This document shows positions 1 through 8,192 of a stretch of DNA of 38,951 nt, in pieces (the first letter of the stretch is position 1; each line of letters begins with the position of its first letter). Under the pieces are notes generated by a model. That model was given only the letters and a program-made list of their open reading frames with translations, ran no database searches and was not told the DNA's origin. The position numbers were made by a program, and so were the translations under genes. Source of the stretch: Aliicoccus persicus (GTDB lineage: Bacteria; Bacillota; Bacilli; Staphylococcales; Salinicoccaceae). The stretch is taken from contig NZ_FOIT01000005.1 of the NCBI RefSeq assembly GCF_900110815.1, positions 1-38,951 on the forward strand. The letters run 5' to 3'.

Positions 1-60
1 AGCTCTCCAGCGCCGATGGTAGTTGGATGTACGTCCCGTGAGAGTAGGACGTCGCCGGGC
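1..60 (+). rRNA. rrf: 5S ribosomal RNA, 3' part
   Basis: The first 60 bases read as the 3' half of a Gram-positive 5S rRNA: the GCGCCGATGGTAGTTGGA segment, then the GTGAGAGTAGGACG stem and the terminal GCCGGGC. The 5' half and the rest of the rRNA operon lie outside the window. A rho-independent terminator follows at once. The exact 3' end is uncertain by a few bases. Confidence 0.93.
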
Positions 61-65
61 GAATG

Positions 66-95
66 AAGACCTTCCTTAATTGGGAGGTCTTTTTT
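66..95 (+). terminator. rho-independent terminator of the rRNA operon
   Basis: AAGACCTTCC and GGGAGGTCTT form a 10-bp stem (one G-U pair) around a TTAATT loop, followed by a run of T. It lies just behind the 5S rRNA and ends that operon. Confidence 0.9.
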
Positions 96-180
96 GTTGT
101 GTAAAAGAAAATTGAGACACAGGCACTCTACATGTATCATGCTTTGTTGTATAATCGATAGGATAGAAGGTGAATGGATA

Positions 181-657
181 ATGGGTAGTGAACGAATAAT
201 AATAATTAATAACATAGAAGAAACTGAACAATTAGCAGCATTACTATCAAATCGATTAGAACCAGGGTATACAATATTGTTAACTGGTGATCTTGGTGCA
301 GGGAAAACAACATTGACTCAAAATGTTGGTAAATACCTAGGTGTTAAGCGTCACATGACATCTCCAACGTTTAATATTATAAAGTCGTATCATTCACCCG
401 TTAAAGGTTGTACTGTTCATCACATGGATTGTTACCGATTAGAAGATAGTGATGATGATTTAGGCTTTGATGAATATTTTAATGATGAATCGATTAATAT
501 TGTAGAATGGCCACAGTTCATTGAAGAATACTGGCCAGATGAACATCTTGATATCAATATCGAATATGTCGATGAAACGCGTCGTAAAGTGACACTCAGT
601 GCGACACCTTCAATGTCTCATATCGTGGAGGAATTGTATGAAAAGTTTACTGATTGA
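181..657 (+). CDS. tsaE: tRNA N6-threonylcarbamoyladenosine biosynthesis ATPase TsaE
   Basis: TsaE is the small P-loop ATPase that works with TsaB and TsaD in placing threonylcarbamoyl on A37 of ANN-decoding tRNAs in the cytoplasm. The 158-residue product has the family's Walker A, LTGDLGAGKTT, near residue 35, followed by the SPTFNI segment and an HMDCYRL motif, all typical of the YdiB/YjeE family. The ATG at 181 is chosen because GAAGGTG lies 8 bases upstream and because the product then has the usual length. The open frame runs further upstream to 94 but without a ribosome site. The 3' end overlaps tsaB by 20 bases, so the two are probably translationally coupled. It is the first gene of tsaE-tsaB-rimI-tsaD, the same order as ydiB-ydiC-ydiD-gcp in B. 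subtilis. Confidence 0.95.
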   Translation: MGSERIIIINNIEETEQLAALLSNRLEPGYTILLTGDLGAGKTTLTQNVGKYLGVKRHMTSPTFNIIKSYHSPVKGCTVHHMDCYRLEDSDDDLGFDEYFNDESINIVEWPQFIEEYWPDEHLDINIEYVDETRRKVTLSATPSMSHIVEELYEKFTD

Positions 658-1276
658 TACATCGAACCAGATGTTGTCTATTGCAATTAATGAAGATAAA
701 ATATTGCTTGCTGAAATAAATACGAATGTCAAAGTAAACCACTCTGAGACGTTGATGGTCTATTTGGACGACTTGTTTAAAACCGCGCGCGTGAAGAAAA
801 AAGATATTGATCGTATTATCGTCGCGCGCGGTCCGGGATCTTACACGGGCGTGCGCATCGGTGCGACGGTTGCAAAGGTGCTCGCAACGACTTTAGATAT
901 CCCATTGTACAGCGTGTCCAGTCTGTTCTCGATGTATGCGTCTGCACGGCACTTGATTCATGAAGGACCGGTGTATCCGATCATCGATGCACGCCGGGGG
1001 ACAGTGTTTGCGAGCGGTTATGACAATCATGAAGAAATATTGCAACCCGTTCATATTAAGTTTAGTGAGATTGCTTCGGAAACGTCGATTTTTATCGGCA
1101 ATCGTACGGATAAGATTGCAAGTTCGATTCCAAACTTTAAGCATATTCAAACAAGAATTTCAGAAGTTGAAGCGTACGATACTTATATAAGAGAAGAGAA
1201 TGTGCATGGGTTTGTCCCAGAATATTTAAGATTGTCGGAGGCGGAATTAAATTGGAACCAACAATCAAAAAAATGA
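638..1276 (+). CDS. tsaB: t6A complex subunit TsaB
   Basis: TsaB is the inactive paralogue of TsaD that forms the TsaB-TsaD-TsaE scaffold of t6A synthesis. The 212-residue product starts MKSLLIDTSNQMLSIAI, the ASKHA-fold opening of the family, and contains the conserved segment ARGPGSYTGVRIG near residue 70. The ATG at 638 has a GGAGG 6 bases upstream, still inside tsaE, so it overlaps tsaE by 20 bases. It overlaps rimI by 25 bases. A longer open frame starting at 599 has no ribosome site. The centre of the gene (about 780-1010) is visibly more GC-rich than the flanks. Confidence 0.94.
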   Translation: MKSLLIDTSNQMLSIAINEDKILLAEINTNVKVNHSETLMVYLDDLFKTARVKKKDIDRIIVARGPGSYTGVRIGATVAKVLATTLDIPLYSVSSLFSMYASARHLIHEGPVYPIIDARRGTVFASGYDNHEEILQPVHIKFSEIASETSIFIGNRTDKIASSIPNFKHIQTRISEVEAYDTYIREENVHGFVPEYLRLSEAELNWNQQSKK

Positions 1277-1704
1277 CAATGAATGATGTCACGCGTATTG
1301 TAGAAATTGAAACAGCATCGTTTGAAACGACTGCTTGGAGTAAAGAGACATTTGTTAAAGAATTAACTGGAAATAAGTTTGCACATTATTATACGGTATC
1401 ATTGGATGACAACATTGTCGGTTATTTTGGTATGTGGATTGTAGAAGATCATGCGCAAATTACGACGATTGCTGTTGATAGGGACTATCGTGGCAGAAAA
1501 CTTGGTGCTTTTCTTTTGGAATATGCGATTACACTTGCGGCATCGCATCATGTTGATGTCGTGAGTTTAGAAGTAAAGATTGATAACGAACCAGCGATTC
1601 GTTTATATGAATCATTTGGATTTAATTATGGTGGTATTCGTAAGGATTATTATGGTCCTGGTAAGGATGCCAATGTTATGTGGGTGAAAGTAAATGAACG
1701 ATGA
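1252..1704 (+). CDS. rimI: ribosomal protein alanine N-acetyltransferase RimI-type (GNAT)
   Basis: A GNAT-fold acetyltransferase of 150 residues, the size of RimI, which acetylates the N-terminus of ribosomal protein S18. The acetyl-CoA-binding motif is visible as [20 protein letters not shown] (residues 74-93), followed by [19 protein letters not shown], the usual RimI motif B. The start is a TTG at 1252 with GGAGGCGG 8-15 bases upstream. The first in-frame ATG would remove seven residues and has no better ribosome site. It overlaps tsaB by 25 bases and tsaD by 11 bases inside the t6A operon. Family membership is clear; the S18 substrate is inferred from gene order. Confidence 0.9.
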   Translation: MEPTIKKMTMNDVTRIVEIETASFETTAWSKETFVKELTGNKFAHYYTVSLDDNIVGYFGMWIVEDHAQITTIAVDRDYRGRKLGAFLLEYAITLAASHHVDVVSLEVKIDNEPAIRLYESFGFNYGGIRKDYYGPGKDANVMWVKVNER

Positions 1705-2716
1705 TGTAATCATTTTGAGTATTGAGACAAGTTGCGATGAAACAGCTTGTGCGATTATTAAAAACGGTCATGAAGTGATGTCAAACGTCGTCATGAGTCA
1801 AATAGAAAGTCATAAACGATTTGGTGGTGTCGTGCCTGAAGTGGCTTCACGTCATCATGTCGAATCAATCACTATAGTGATTGAAGAGGCGTTAGAGAAA
1901 GCCGATGTTACGCCGAAAGAATTATCGGTTGTCGCAGTGACGGAAGGACCGGGATTAATCGGTGCACTACTTGTCGGTATAAACGCTGCAAAAGCATTTA
2001 GTTTTGCACATGATTTACCACTGATTAATGTACATCATATTGCGGGTCATATATATGCGAATCAATTGCATCAACCGCTTGAGTTTCCACTCATTGCGCT
2101 CATCGTATCTGGTGGGCATACTGAAATCCTATATATGGAAGATCATTTATCATTCGAAGTGCTTGGTGAGACGCGGGATGATGCTGTCGGTGAAGCTTAC
2201 GATAAAGTCGCGCGATTACTTGAGTTGCCTTATCCCGGTGGGCCACACATAGATCGTTTGGCACAAGTTGGTTCGGATACGTATAATTTACCGCGTCCTT
2301 ATTTGGAAGATGATACGAATGATTTTAGTTTCAGTGGGTTGAAGTCAGCTGTCATCAATAAGATTCATAATGCGAAGCAAAAAGGTGAGGAAGTCATTCC
2401 CGAAAATATTGCAGCGAGTTTTCAAGAGAGTGTCGTTGATGTGTTGACGAAGAAAACGATGCGTGTGCTAAAAGAGAAGTCGGTCAATCAGTTGATCATT
2501 GCTGGCGGTGTTGCGGCAAACAGTGGTGTTCGCAGTGCATTTGAATCACTTTCAAATACTCATGGTTTTGAATTATCAATTCCAGCGTTAAAATATTGTA
2601 CGGATAATGCAGCGATGATTGGTGCGGTTGCGTATCATATGTATGAAGCAAATATGTTCTCGGATTTATCTTTAAATGGAAGAAATACGATAGATATAGA
2701 AGAAATACGCGTATGA
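1694..2716 (+). CDS. tsaD: tRNA N6-adenosine threonylcarbamoyltransferase TsaD
   Basis: TsaD (formerly Gcp/YgjD) transfers threonylcarbamoyl from TC-AMP to A37 of tRNA. The 340-residue length is normal. Visible motifs are the N-terminal [14 protein letters not shown], the metal-binding pair in [14 protein letters not shown] (HxxxH near residue 115), the nucleotide loop [20 protein letters not shown], the [10 protein letters not shown] segment and the C-terminal [11 protein letters not shown] and CTDNAAMIG. The ATG at 1694 lies inside the end of rimI. The stop codon lies within the left arm of the terminator hairpin that follows. TsaD is the last gene of the t6A operon. Confidence 0.97.
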   Translation: MNDDVIILSIETSCDETACAIIKNGHEVMSNVVMSQIESHKRFGGVVPEVASRHHVESITIVIEEALEKADVTPKELSVVAVTEGPGLIGALLVGINAAKAFSFAHDLPLINVHHIAGHIYANQLHQPLEFPLIALIVSGGHTEILYMEDHLSFEVLGETRDDAVGEAYDKVARLLELPYPGGPHIDRLAQVGSDTYNLPRPYLEDDTNDFSFSGLKSAVINKIHNAKQKGEEVIPENIAASFQESVVDVLTKKTMRVLKEKSVNQLIIAGGVAANSGVRSAFESLSNTHGFELSIPALKYCTDNAAMIGAVAYHMYEANMFSDLSLNGRNTIDIEEIRV

Positions 2717-2748
2717 TGTGGTTATCCACAAATCATACGCGTGTTTTT
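2707..2748 (+). terminator. terminator hairpin of tsaD, overlapping its stop codon
   Basis: ACGCGTATGAT (2707-2717) pairs perfectly with ATCATACGCGT (2732-2742), and an inner GTGG/CCAC pair extends the stem to a TTAT loop. A short T run follows. The loop region contains a perfect DnaA box (2722-2730), so this segment may have two roles. Confidence 0.8.
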
Positions 2749-2849
2749 CATGAGTTATCCACAAACTGTGAATAACATGTCGATAAGTATTGAATTCATC
2801 ATGTTTTTGACATGATTTACGCACTAAAAATAGTTTTTTCTGTGGATAA
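2722..2849. promoter_or_regulatory. cluster of four DnaA boxes between tsaD and the ABC-F gene
   Basis: Three perfect TTATCCACA boxes are present: 2722-2730 (+), 2755-2763 (+) and 2841-2849 (-). A fourth, TTATTCACA, matching TTATNCACA, is at 2767-2775 (-). As recalled, B. subtilis has a DnaA-box cluster in the equivalent gcp-ydiF gap that helps restrain initiation at oriC. The same neighbours here argue for a conserved regulatory DnaA-binding locus. It could also regulate the flanking gene. Confidence 0.8.
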
Positions 2850-2862
2850 CGCTGTGTATGAA

Positions 2863-4788
2863 TCAATTGTTGTTCGATGACATCGTTTCCTCAATCGATT
2901 CATACTCTGTCATGATTGAAAGTAAGTGTTCATTTTTTTCATTCAGTACTTTGTTCAGTGCTTGTGCTTTTTCAAAGTCATTATAAACCTCAGGTTCAGT
3001 TAACTTGTTCTCGATGGAATCTATTTCCTTCTCAATTATCTGCATCTCTTCTTCGATTTCATTCAATCGTTTTTCAAGTCGTCTCATCTCGTTACGTGTG
3101 GCTTTTTGTGCTTGATAATCCACCTGTGTTTCATTTTTGGTTTGTGTTTGCGCCACGGATTCAATCGCTCGTGCTTTTCTCTCTTCTAACTTTTCTAAAT
3201 AATAGCCGTAATCACCTTCGAATATATCAACAGTTTCTTCTCCGAGGCGTATGACTCTGCTTGCAATGCGGTCGATGAAGTACCTGTCATGGCTGACGAA
3301 TAGAATCGTACCTGGATAGTCTTCTAATGCTTGTTCTAACACTTCTTTACTATCGATATCTAAATGGTTGGTCGGCTCATCGAGTATGAGTACATTGTTC
3401 TTCTCTAGCATGAGCTTTGCCAGTTGGATGCGTGATTTTTCGCCACCACTCAGTGAAGAGACTTGTTTTAGTACATCGTCTTGCGTAAACAAGAATTGTC
3501 CGAGGACACTACGTACATCCTTCTCGTTCATCTCAGGATATTCGTGCCAGAGCTCTTCAAGTACTGTGCGATTAGATGAAATCTCCGCTTGCTTCTGATC
3601 ATAATAACCAATCGATACATTGGAACCATATTTTATTTCGCCATCAATCGCATCTAAACGTTGTGCGATCGTTTTAACAAGCGTTGTCTTGCCGATACCA
3701 TTTGGTCCGATGATGGCGATGCGATCTGATTTCTTCACTTGGATTGTAATGTTGCTGTTTAAAACGACTTCGTCATGTCCAATCGAGAGATTTTTAATTG
3801 TGAGTACATCGTTTCCACTTTCGCGTTTGATGTCAAATCGAAACTTCGCTTTTTGACGGTCTTCCATTGGCACTTCTAGACGCTCAATTCTTTCGAGTTG
3901 CTTACGTCTGCTCTTTGCCATTCCACTTGTCGACGCGCGCGTAATATTTTTTTCAACAAACGTTTCGAGCGTTTTGATTTCTTTTTGCTGCGCAGTGTAG
4001 CGCTTCATTTCTAATTGATATCGCTTTTCTTTCTCAATTAAATATTTAGAATAATTTCCGTGGTAAAGCGTTCCTTTGTAGCGTTCGATTTCAAATATTT
4101 TGCTGACGGTTTTATCGAGAAAATATCTATCGTGACTGATGATAACGACGGCGCCAGGGAATCCGACTAAGTATTGTTCAAGCCACTCCACAGTTTCCAT
4201 GTCCAAATGGTTGGTCGGCTCGTCAAGAAGTAGTAAGTCCGGTTGGTTTAATAACATTTGTCCAAGTGCGAATCGTGTTTTTTGTCCACCGGAAAATGTA
4301 TTTACAGAACGATAAAGATCATCCATAGAGAAATTTAGGCCTGTGACAATCGATTTGATTTTACTATCGATCAAGTAGCCGTCTCTTGCTTCAAATTCAT
4401 TTTGAAGAGATTCCAATGTATCTAATTTCTCCTGATATTCCGGATGTTCATATTCATTATGACCGAGCCATTCTGACACTTGATCTAGCGCGTCTTTGAT
4501 CTTCAAAGTCTCTGTAAATGGCTTTGACATCTCGTCATAGATGGTTTCATCCGATTCGAGAGACATCTGTTGAGTTAAGTATCCGATTTTTACAGTCTTT
4601 GGAATACTAAGTGTACCACTATCATATTGTGATACGCCGGCCATTATTTTCATCAATGTTGTTTTACCTGCACCGTTCTTTCCGACGATCCCGATGCGCT
4701 CGTTCGACTTGATTTGTAAACTGACTTGATCGAACACTAAGTCAGTAACATATAGTTTTTTTAAATTATGCATTTGTAAGACGATCAT
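2863..4788 (-). CDS. ydiF: ABC-F family ATPase, YdiF type
   Basis: A soluble protein of about 641 residues with two fused ABC domains and no membrane segment, the ABC-F architecture (ribosome-associated translation factors or antibiotic-resistance proteins). Domain 1 has Walker A GKNGAGKTT, signature FSGGQKTR and Walker B LLLLDEPTNHLD. Domain 2 has GPNGIGKTT, LSGGEKSR and VLILDEPTNHLD. The linker between them is charged and helical, and the C-terminal 100 residues are a Glu/Lys-rich coiled coil. The ATG at 4788 is preferred because GAGGGA lies 7 bases upstream; the reading frame extends 13 codons further without such a site. It sits between tsaD and rex as ydiF does in Bacillus, but on the opposite strand, divergent from rex. 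Nothing marks it as a resistance protein, so a housekeeping translation role is more likely. Confidence 0.93.
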   Translation of the reverse strand: MIVLQMHNLKKLYVTDLVFDQVSLQIKSNERIGIVGKNGAGKTTLMKIMAGVSQYDSGTLSIPKTVKIGYLTQQMSLESDETIYDEMSKPFTETLKIKDALDQVSEWLGHNEYEHPEYQEKLDTLESLQNEFEARDGYLIDSKIKSIVTGLNFSMDDLYRSVNTFSGGQKTRFALGQMLLNQPDLLLLDEPTNHLDMETVEWLEQYLVGFPGAVVIISHDRYFLDKTVSKIFEIERYKGTLYHGNYSKYLIEKEKRYQLEMKRYTAQQKEIKTLETFVEKNITRASTSGMAKSRRKQLERIERLEVPMEDRQKAKFRFDIKRESGNDVLTIKNLSIGHDEVVLNSNITIQVKKSDRIAIIGPNGIGKTTLVKTIAQRLDAIDGEIKYGSNVSIGYYDQKQAEISSNRTVLEELWHEYPEMNEKDVRSVLGQFLFTQDDVLKQVSSLSGGEKSRIQLAKLMLEKNNVLILDEPTNHLDIDSKEVLEQALEDYPGTILFVSHDRYFIDRIASRVIRLGEETVDIFEGDYGYYLEKLEERKARAIESVAQTQTKNETQVDYQAQKATRNEMRRLEKRLNEIEEEMQIIEKEIDSIENKLTEPEVYNDFEKAQALNKVLNEKNEHLLSIMTEYESIEETMSSNNN

Positions 4789-4845
4789 GCTATCCCTCAT
4801 TCCATAATCAGTGTACAATAAATGCACGTAAGATACGATACTTAT

Positions 4846-4874
4846 GCGACATTAAGCACTATTTGTGGTATAAT
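4846..4874 (+). promoter_or_regulatory. rex promoter
   Basis: A perfect TATAAT at 4869-4874 is preceded by TGG, giving an extended -10. A weak -35 (GCGACA, 4846-4851) lies 17 bases upstream. No convincing Rex operator was seen in this gap. Confidence 0.7.
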
Positions 4875-4909
4875 ATTTAAGAAAATTAATATAAGGGAGT
4901 ATGGGCATA

Positions 4910-5551
4910 ATGAGTGATCGAATTATCCCAGAAGCAACAAAGCGACGTATGCCCATCTATTATAAATACTTTAAATCACAGCAAGAAGCAGGCACAAAAC
5001 GCGTATCATCAAAAAGTATTAGTGATTCATTAGATATAGATTCAGCAACAATTCGCAGAGATTTTTCATATTTTGGGGAACTGGGCAGGAAGGGCTATGG
5101 ATACAATATTGATTCATTAGTCGATTTCTTCAGTGAGCAAATATTTGGTAAAACAGTTAAGAAAGTCGCAATTATCGGTGTCGGAAACCTCGGCAGTGCA
5201 TTGCTACGCTACAACTTCGGTGGCAACGTGAGCAACTCGATGCAACTTGTTGCAGGTTTTGACATTGATGAGACAGTTATTGGTAAGACTATCGGAAATT
5301 GTGTAGTATATAACATGGATGAGTTAAATCATATTGTAAAAGAAAAGAATATAAATATCGCAATTTTAACTGTTCCAAAAGAGAGTGCGGAAGAAGCAAA
5401 AATAGCGATTGAAAATGCCGGGATTCATGGAATTATGAATTTCGCGCCGGTTAAACTTACGGGACATGAAGGCTTAGTGATTCATGACGTGGACATAACA
5501 CTTGAATTACAGTCATTATGCTTTAATATGAAATTAAGTAGAGGTGAATAA
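4910..5551 (+). CDS. rex: redox-sensing transcriptional repressor Rex
   Basis: Rex represses fermentation and anaerobic respiration genes and leaves DNA when NADH rises relative to NAD+. The 213-residue product has the N-terminal winged helix with the near-invariant SATIRRDFSYFGELGRKGYG (residues about 45-64), then a Rossmann NAD(H) domain with VAIIGVGNLGSALL and the C-terminal domain-swapped helix. The ATG at 4910 is chosen because AAGGGAG lies 10 bases upstream; the in-frame ATG at 4901 is too close to it. The stop is followed within 3 bases by the GTG start of tatA, so rex and tatA are probably one operon. Confidence 0.96.
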   Translation: MSDRIIPEATKRRMPIYYKYFKSQQEAGTKRVSSKSISDSLDIDSATIRRDFSYFGELGRKGYGYNIDSLVDFFSEQIFGKTVKKVAIIGVGNLGSALLRYNFGGNVSNSMQLVAGFDIDETVIGKTIGNCVVYNMDELNHIVKEKNINIAILTVPKESAEEAKIAIENAGIHGIMNFAPVKLTGHEGLVIHDVDITLELQSLCFNMKLSRGE

Positions 5552-5553
5552 AC

Positions 5554-5781
5554 GTGATATTTTTACCACAAACATTATCATTTATCAGTCCAACAGCAGC
5601 AATCATTATCGCAGTCGTCGGTCTTATTCTATTCGGTTCAAAACGTTTGCCGGAGTTTGGACGTTCTATCGGCGTCTCACTAAAAGAATTTAAAGACGGT
5701 ATGAACGGTGTCGTAATGACTGAGGACAAAGAAAAGAAACAAATCGATCATGAAGAAGAAAAGAAATCAAAAGAAGACTAA
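5554..5781 (+). CDS. tatA: twin-arginine translocase subunit TatA (TatAy-like)
   Basis: TatA forms the pore-like oligomer of the Tat pathway, which exports folded proteins. The 75-residue product has a single N-terminal membrane helix (residues about 10-26), the diagnostic hinge FGSKRLPEFGRSIG, an amphipathic helix and a charged, Lys/Glu-rich tail. The start is GTG at 5554 with GAGGTG 7 bases upstream. It follows rex by two bases and is separated from tatC by a hairpin terminator. Gene order rex-tatA-tatC matches rex-tatAy-tatCy of B. subtilis. Confidence 0.95.
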   Translation: MIFLPQTLSFISPTAAIIIAVVGLILFGSKRLPEFGRSIGVSLKEFKDGMNGVVMTEDKEKKQIDHEEEKKSKED

Positions 5782-5785
5782 TTGT

Positions 5786-5810
5786 AAGGTGGCGAATGCC
5801 ACCTTTTTTT
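5786..5810 (+). terminator. intercistronic terminator/attenuator between tatA and tatC
   Basis: AAGGTGGC (5786-5793) and GCCACCTT (5798-5805) form a perfect 8-bp stem with a GAAT tetraloop, followed by seven T. The tatC ribosome site starts 13 bases later. Partial read-through would give more TatA than TatC. Confidence 0.88.
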
Positions 5811-5828
5811 GAAGTGTGAGGTGTTAAA

Positions 5829-6620
5829 ATGAGTGAAAAAAAGAACGAACAAATGAAAGAGCAATCCTTCGGAGAACACTTAACTGAACTGCGGTCCCGA
5901 CTAATTGTCACGGCATACTTTTTCTTTGCGGGACTTATCATCGGTTTTTTCGTGTCTCGACCGTTAATTTATTACATGCAAAATGCACCGTGGACGGATA
6001 ACATTCAGATGCATGCGTTCCAAGTGATGGATCCGTTAAGAATTTACATTCTCATCATGGTTGTCGTTGCGTTTGTCATCACACTGCCAGTCATCATGTA
6101 TCAAATATGGGCATTCGTTTCGCCTGGTTTGTATGAGAAAGAACGCCGTATTACGCTGTCTTATATACCTATCGTCATGTTGCTTGTGTTGATCGGATTT
6201 GCATTTAGTTATTTTATTCTCGTGCCATATATTATCCGATTTACATTTGATCTTTCTGCATCCATGGGTATCCAAACGACTATTGGTATCAACGAATACT
6301 TCGGGTTTTTATTTCGCACGGTATTGCCATTTGGTGTCATTTTCCAAATGCCAGTGTTGGTATTGTTTTTAACACAACTCGGGATTATTTCACCACCATT
6401 TTTAAAGAAAAACAGAAAATATGCCTATTTCATTTTGTTTGTTCTAGCAGCAATCATCGCACCACCTGAACTCACGACGAACATCATATTGACAATACCG
6501 ATGATTATCCTGTATGAAATAAGTATAGTCATTTCGAAATATGGTTATAAACGTTATTTAAAAGCTGAGGAGCAGCGTATCTCTGAAGGTCTAGAAAGTG
6601 GTGATTTGGATGAGTCTTAA
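5829..6620 (+). CDS. tatC: twin-arginine translocase subunit TatC
   Basis: TatC is the receptor that binds the twin-arginine signal and recruits TatA. The 263-residue product has the conserved cytoplasmic N-terminal motif SFGEHLTELRSRL before helix 1 and six predicted membrane helices (about residues 22-42, 72-94, 112-136, 150-175, 190-207 and 212-230). FVSPGLYEKER lies after helix 2, as in the family. The ATG at 5829 has GAGGTG 5 bases upstream. The 3' end overlaps the following GH32 gene by 11 bases, so that gene may be translated by coupling. Confidence 0.96.
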   Translation: MSEKKNEQMKEQSFGEHLTELRSRLIVTAYFFFAGLIIGFFVSRPLIYYMQNAPWTDNIQMHAFQVMDPLRIYILIMVVVAFVITLPVIMYQIWAFVSPGLYEKERRITLSYIPIVMLLVLIGFAFSYFILVPYIIRFTFDLSASMGIQTTIGINEYFGFLFRTVLPFGVIFQMPVLVLFLTQLGIISPPFLKKNRKYAYFILFVLAAIIAPPELTTNIILTIPMIILYEISIVISKYGYKRYLKAEEQRISEGLESGDLDES

Positions 6621-8103
6621 TAGTTATAATGAAAAAAAGTTGGATGAGCTGCCGAGGACAGAAGTCGATGCCTTGATTGAGCGTGCAAAAAATAGTCAGT
6701 GGCGACAAAAGTATCATGTTCAGCCAATCTTTGGTGAGCTCGGTCATCCCACTGTATTTATTCATCACAAACATCACTATCACGTGTTTTATCAGTGGTT
6801 TCCACTCGGTGCAGATAAAGACATCCCATATTGGTATCATGTGACGAGCCATGATCTATCGCTGTTTGAAAATAAAGGGATATTTATAAAACCGGACTCT
6901 CTTTATGATGATCTCGGCGCATTTTCAGGCGATGCATTGTCGTTTGATGACAGCTTGATGGTGTTTTACCACGGTAGGTGGATGCGAGCTGGCAACCGTA
7001 TCGAATCACTTTTATCGGGTGAGATGAATGAGCGTGAGAAATTCGATAAGGATACGACCATCGTCGACATTGAAATGGATAATTTCGAATTAACGAAGAT
7101 AAAAGACCCGGCATTATTTCAACATAAGCAAGATCTTTATTTCATTACTGGTGCCATGAATGCTGAGGAATATGGAAGATTGGCTGTATTTAAAGCAGAT
7201 GATGAATACATTCGTTATAAGGGGGAACTGACGACTGGATTCAATGAGTTTGGCTATCAGTGGGAGTTTCCAGATATCATCGATATTAATGGGAAAACGT
7301 TGTTGTCATTTTGTCCGAAAGGTATCGATAAGTATCAAAACCATTACCATAATATGTTCCAAGCAGGGTATATGATTGGAGAAATCGATTTTGATCGTTT
7401 AGAAATGATTCATGGGCCATTTTTTGAATTTGATAATGGCTTTGATTTTTACGCACCACGACTTACAAAAAGTCCAAAGGGAAAAACGATTTTAATCGGT
7501 TGGATGGGCATGAAAAATGGCGAATATCCAACAGATGAAGATGGATGGCGTCACTGTCTAACGATTCCGAGAGAATTGACGATTGTTAAAAATAAATTGC
7601 GTCAAGTACCTGCACAAAATCTTGAATTGATGCGTGGTGAACCGATTGAAGCGGAAGGCTATATCACACAGTTTCCACATAAGATGCGAGACTTTGCTGG
7701 TGATAATTATGAAATGATCATCGATATTGAAGAGAATACTTCATCGATTTTATATGTAAAATTACGCCTGAGTCATCGTGAAGAAACGGTGCTGAAGTAC
7801 GATCAAGAAACTGGAGAGTTTACGTTAGATCGTGGACTCAGCGGTCGTTTACCGAAAGATGTCGACGGTGCAGTACGTAAAGTTGTGTTAACTGAACCAT
7901 TGAAACAGATCAGAATTTTTATGGATATTTCAAGTATTGAATTGTTTTTAAATGATGGTGAAGCAGTGATGAGTGCCCGCATATTCCCTGCACATGATGC
8001 GACCGGTGTAGAGCTATCGACAGAGACTGGGGAATGTCAAACTAAAATTACACAATACCCACTGAATGCATTTCAAAATGCTCCAATCGTTAATAAACGT
8101 TAG
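6610..8103 (+). CDS. GH32 sucrose-6-phosphate hydrolase-like protein lacking the catalytic nucleophile
   Basis: The 497-residue product is built like ScrB/SacA sucrose-6-phosphate hydrolase: a five-bladed propeller with WRQKYHVQP, YHVFYQWFPLG, the FSGDA motif and a C-terminal beta-sandwich (from about residue 350). Active GH32 enzymes carry NDPNG about 6 residues after the KYHxxP motif, with the Asp as nucleophile. Here the collinear segment is GHPTV, so His46 occupies the Asp position. The other two catalytic positions remain: Asp166 in KDP (usually RDP) and Glu219 in WEF (usually WEC). No gap or frameshift is involved. The ATG at 6610 is preceded by AAAGTGGTGA and overlaps tatC by 11 bases. 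No PTS sucrose transporter or fructokinase lies nearby. scrB of S. aureus, as recalled, lies in the same chromosomal interval, so this may be a diverged orthologue. It is either inactive in hydrolysis or changed in function. Confidence 0.8.
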   Translation: MSLNSYNEKKLDELPRTEVDALIERAKNSQWRQKYHVQPIFGELGHPTVFIHHKHHYHVFYQWFPLGADKDIPYWYHVTSHDLSLFENKGIFIKPDSLYDDLGAFSGDALSFDDSLMVFYHGRWMRAGNRIESLLSGEMNEREKFDKDTTIVDIEMDNFELTKIKDPALFQHKQDLYFITGAMNAEEYGRLAVFKADDEYIRYKGELTTGFNEFGYQWEFPDIIDINGKTLLSFCPKGIDKYQNHYHNMFQAGYMIGEIDFDRLEMIHGPFFEFDNGFDFYAPRLTKSPKGKTILIGWMGMKNGEYPTDEDGWRHCLTIPRELTIVKNKLRQVPAQNLELMRGEPIEAEGYITQFPHKMRDFAGDNYEMIIDIEENTSSILYVKLRLSHREETVLKYDQETGEFTLDRGLSGRLPKDVDGAVRKVVLTEPLKQIRIFMDISSIELFLNDGEAVMSARIFPAHDATGVELSTETGECQTKITQYPLNAFQNAPIVNKR

Positions 8104-8159
8104 ACCAAAATTAAAATTAAATGAAAAAAGATGTTGCAATTTTTATCTTAATGTAGAAA

Positions 8160-8177
8160 AATGTAAATATATACATT
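8160..8177. promoter_or_regulatory. palindrome in front of the RpiR-type regulator
   Basis: AATGTA (8160-8165) and TACATT (8172-8177) form a perfect dyad with a 6-base centre, ending just before the ribosome site of the regulator gene. Its position suits an autoregulatory operator. This is a suggestion from symmetry only. Confidence 0.35.
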
Positions 8178-8192
8178 GAGGTGGTGGACATC

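Noticed and set aside
4790-4900. Rex operator (TTGTGAA-type dyad) in front of rex
   Set aside because: Only a half-like TTTGTGG is seen beside the -10 box; no symmetric partner is present.
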